Shown here: piece by piece, positions 31,735 through 32,848 of the stretch | How the letters are laid out: each line of letters starts with the position of its first letter | Position numbering within the stretch: the stretch's first letter is position 1 | Source: Sphingosinicella sp. YJ22 | Lineage (GTDB): Bacteria; Pseudomonadota; Alphaproteobacteria; Sphingomonadales; Sphingomonadaceae | DNA: 32,848 bases | Assembly: GCF_011320075.1 (NCBI RefSeq) | Contig: NZ_JAANPA010000036.1 | Location: 1 to 32,848 of the forward strand | Reading direction: 5' to 3' | Made by a program: the position numbers and the translations under genes | Notes under the pieces: model-generated | The model's database searches: none | What the model saw: the letters and a program-made list of their open reading frames with translations, nothing else | Told to the model about the DNA's origin: nothing

Positions 31735-31764
31735 AATGTCCGCAATGGGTGGAAGGCGGACATT
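31735..31764. repeat. Short hairpin repeat, copy 2
   Basis: Arms AATGTCCG (31735-31742) / CGGACATT (31757-31764) enclose CAATGGGTGGAAGG. Compared with copy 1 the third base pair of the stem (C-G there, T-A here) has changed on both sides, so the structure is kept. A degenerate relative (GAATGTCGGCAACGGGTGGCG, from 31825) lies between this copy and the next gene without a closing arm. No gene was seen in 31712-31855. Confidence 0.8.
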
Positions 31765-31855
31765 GTAGAATGCGCTTGAAAGATGCGCGACATCCGACCG
31801 CTTCGATCATGCTATTCAAGTGGCGAATGTCGGCAACGGGTGGCGATTACGTCTC

Positions 31856-32143
31856 TTACAAACCCGCAGGAACGGTGAAGCCGGTCTCCGGATGCTCACT
31901 GATCCAGCGCATCGTGCAGTCACGGCGCGGGTCCGCTCGCGCCGGGATCGATACGCTCAAAATATGAAGGTGGGCGCCACCAATCATCAGCTGCACATCG
32001 CCAAAGCCGCAAGTTCGGGCGGCTTGAGCAAGTTGCTCTAAGGCGTCCGCGCTACCCTCGAACATGTAGACTGGATAGGAACGGTCGGGCGTCGACACAC
32101 ATGCCGCGACTAAGGCGGGGAAGCCGAGCACCGCAGCCCTCAT
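31856..32143 (-). CDS. Small putative lipoprotein
   Basis: The product is 95 residues from ATG at 32143, with GGAG about eight bases upstream; the frame is open a further 14 codons without a signal. The N terminus MRAAVLGFPALVAAC is a short lipoprotein signal with a plausible lipobox (LVAAC). The mature part (YPVYMFEGSADALEQLAQAARTCGFGDVQLMIGGAHLHILSVSIPARADPRRDCTMRWISEHPETGF) has two further cysteines and no family I recognise. The ending TMRWISEHPETGF is common among small sphingomonad hypotheticals, by recollection. It is flanked by repeat copies 2 and 3. Confidence 0.65.
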   Translation of the reverse strand: MRAAVLGFPALVAACVSTPDRSYPVYMFEGSADALEQLAQAARTCGFGDVQLMIGGAHLHILSVSIPARADPRRDCTMRWISEHPETGFTVPAGL

Positions 32144-32208
32144 GACGGCTTCTCCACGGGCTCGTGCTTCACCACCTGCGTTCATGCCGCTTGTCTGCCC
32201 TTCCCAAT

Positions 32209-32240
32209 GATCGTCCGCAATGGGTCGAAAGCGGACATCG
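32209..32240. repeat. Short hairpin repeat, copy 3
   Basis: Arms GTCCGC (32213-32218) / GCGGAC (32231-32236) enclose AATGGGTCGAAA. The loop AATGGGT is the same as in copies 1 and 2. It lies between the small lipoprotein gene and the gene at 32246-32797. Confidence 0.75.
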
Positions 32241-32245
32241 GCCCC

Positions 32246-32797
32246 TCAGGATTCCGGGACCGCACCGTCGTTGGGGGATGCGGGCGCTTCCGTGCCCTCC
32301 TCCGTGCCTTCTCCGTAGCGCGCCCTGTGGCGCTCCATCGCTTCGATCTTGCGCAGGATCTCCGCGCGCACTTCCTCGATCGGAGGCTCGGCCGGGATGT
32401 TGCCGCGCCGCGCGCCGCCGGCGCGCGCATCGAGCCATTTGACGACCTGAAGCGCGAAGCTCGCATCGGTCGCGGTCACGATCCGGCCGCCCTCCTCGCT
32501 CACGGGCTCCTCCAGGGTCGCGCCGGCGCGGTCGATAAGGTCGTTGGAATAGGCGACCAGGCCATGTTCCAGCCGCACCCGGGCGTCGGCGATCGCGTCC
32601 TCGAACGCCCGCTCGAAGGCCGCCGACGTCCGCCGCCGGCGCCACGCCTGGTCCGGGTGGCGCCCGATCGACCGCGCCGCGGCGTTGACGTTGCCGCTCT
32701 GCGCCAGCGCGACGAGGAAGGCCTTGTCGTCGCGCGCCGTCCACATGTTCGCCCGCACCTCCGCGATCTGCACCCGCCCGTTCGCCGCCCGCCGCAC
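32246..32797 (-). CDS. HTH-like protein resembling phage terminase small subunits; 5' end uncertain
   Basis: The product is 183 residues from GTG at 32797. ATG at 32746 (MWTARDD..., GGAGG 11 bases upstream) is a good alternative, and the same frame stays open to the window edge, so the gene may be longer. Residues after the ATG read KAFLVALAQSGNVNAAARSIGRHPDQAWRRRRTSAAFERAFEDAIADAR. This is the helix-turn-helix layout typical of terminase small subunits and of related chromosomal proteins in sphingomonads. The C-terminal part is acidic and repetitive (GEGTEEGTEAPASP). No terminase large subunit or capsid gene follows on this strand inside the window, so a phage role is not supported. Confidence 0.65.
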   Translation of the reverse strand: MRRAANGRVQIAEVRANMWTARDDKAFLVALAQSGNVNAAARSIGRHPDQAWRRRRTSAAFERAFEDAIADARVRLEHGLVAYSNDLIDRAGATLEEPVSEEGGRIVTATDASFALQVVKWLDARAGGARRGNIPAEPPIEEVRAEILRKIEAMERHRARYGEGTEEGTEAPASPNDGAVPES

Positions 32798-32848
32798 CCA
32801 GGCCAGCGCGCCGGGCTGCCGCGCCGCCAGCTTCGCCGGCGCCCCGGC

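Noticed and set aside
32246-32797. Evidence for a prophage or gene-transfer agent.
   Set aside because: Only a terminase-small-subunit-like HTH protein is present. No large terminase, portal, capsid or integrase gene follows, and such HTH proteins also occur alone in sphingomonads.

Overview
The window reads as the chromosome of a high-GC alphaproteobacterium, most likely a sphingomonad. The grounds are codon use rich in C/G third positions, a DUF3297 protein, many periplasmic or lipoprotein hydrolases (M28, DUF885, a Tat-exported sulfatase), a cyanide-insensitive-type bd oxidase, and short dispersed hairpin repeats of a kind I associate with this order. Genus cannot be fixed from the sequence alone. 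Genes are densely packed on both strands, and very long antisense reading frames are common artefacts of the base composition.

Layout, left to right. 1-631: 3' end of a type I secretion HlyD-family adaptor. 715-801: tRNA-Tyr(GTA), minus strand. 949-3306: an M28 peptidase followed directly by an RlmB-type rRNA methyltransferase. 3458-3775: a [2Fe-2S] ferredoxin facing them across a long inverted-repeat element. 3858-6460: an AlkA-like DNA glycosylase and an OafA-type acyltransferase with an SGNH tail. 6497-9596: a minus-strand cluster of a DUF6065/cupin-8 fusion, an OmpA-domain protein and a prolyl-4-hydroxylase-like 2OG oxygenase. 9791-10126: a small protein of four 16-residue repeats with a textbook terminator. 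10387-12046: divergent azoreductase and LysR regulator. 12125-15349: DUF885 lipoprotein and sulfatase, end to end. 15418-16283: DUF3297 protein and a lipoprotein with a very charged linker, facing each other across a bidirectional terminator. 16447-18604: a PAS/DHp protein lacking an ATPase domain, divergent from an HD-GYP c-di-GMP phosphodiesterase. 18657-20500: a methyltransferase and a beta-propeller protein. 20579-23283: cydA, cydB and a 40-residue DUF2474 protein, with an inverted-repeat element between cydA and cydB. 23693-28129: a 1478-residue RTX/VCBS/beta-helix surface protein.

28251-30861 holds a zinc alcohol dehydrogenase and a compact arsR-arsI-aqpS operon on the minus strand. The three operon genes overlap by 1-4 bases, and two perfect palindromes lie at and upstream of the promoter. 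The ArsR cysteine pattern and the ArsI partner point to methylated trivalent arsenic as the signal and substrate. From about 30,950 to the end the character changes: a 14-C run, a GC-rich hairpin repeat, three related hairpins separating small genes of unknown function, and a DNA-binding-like protein whose frame stays open to the window edge.

The most distinctive items are the giant surface protein with its RTX block at the N terminus, the cupin fusion lacking the usual iron-binding acid, the methylarsenical operon with paired operators, the kinase-like protein without a kinase domain, and the hairpin-repeat families.
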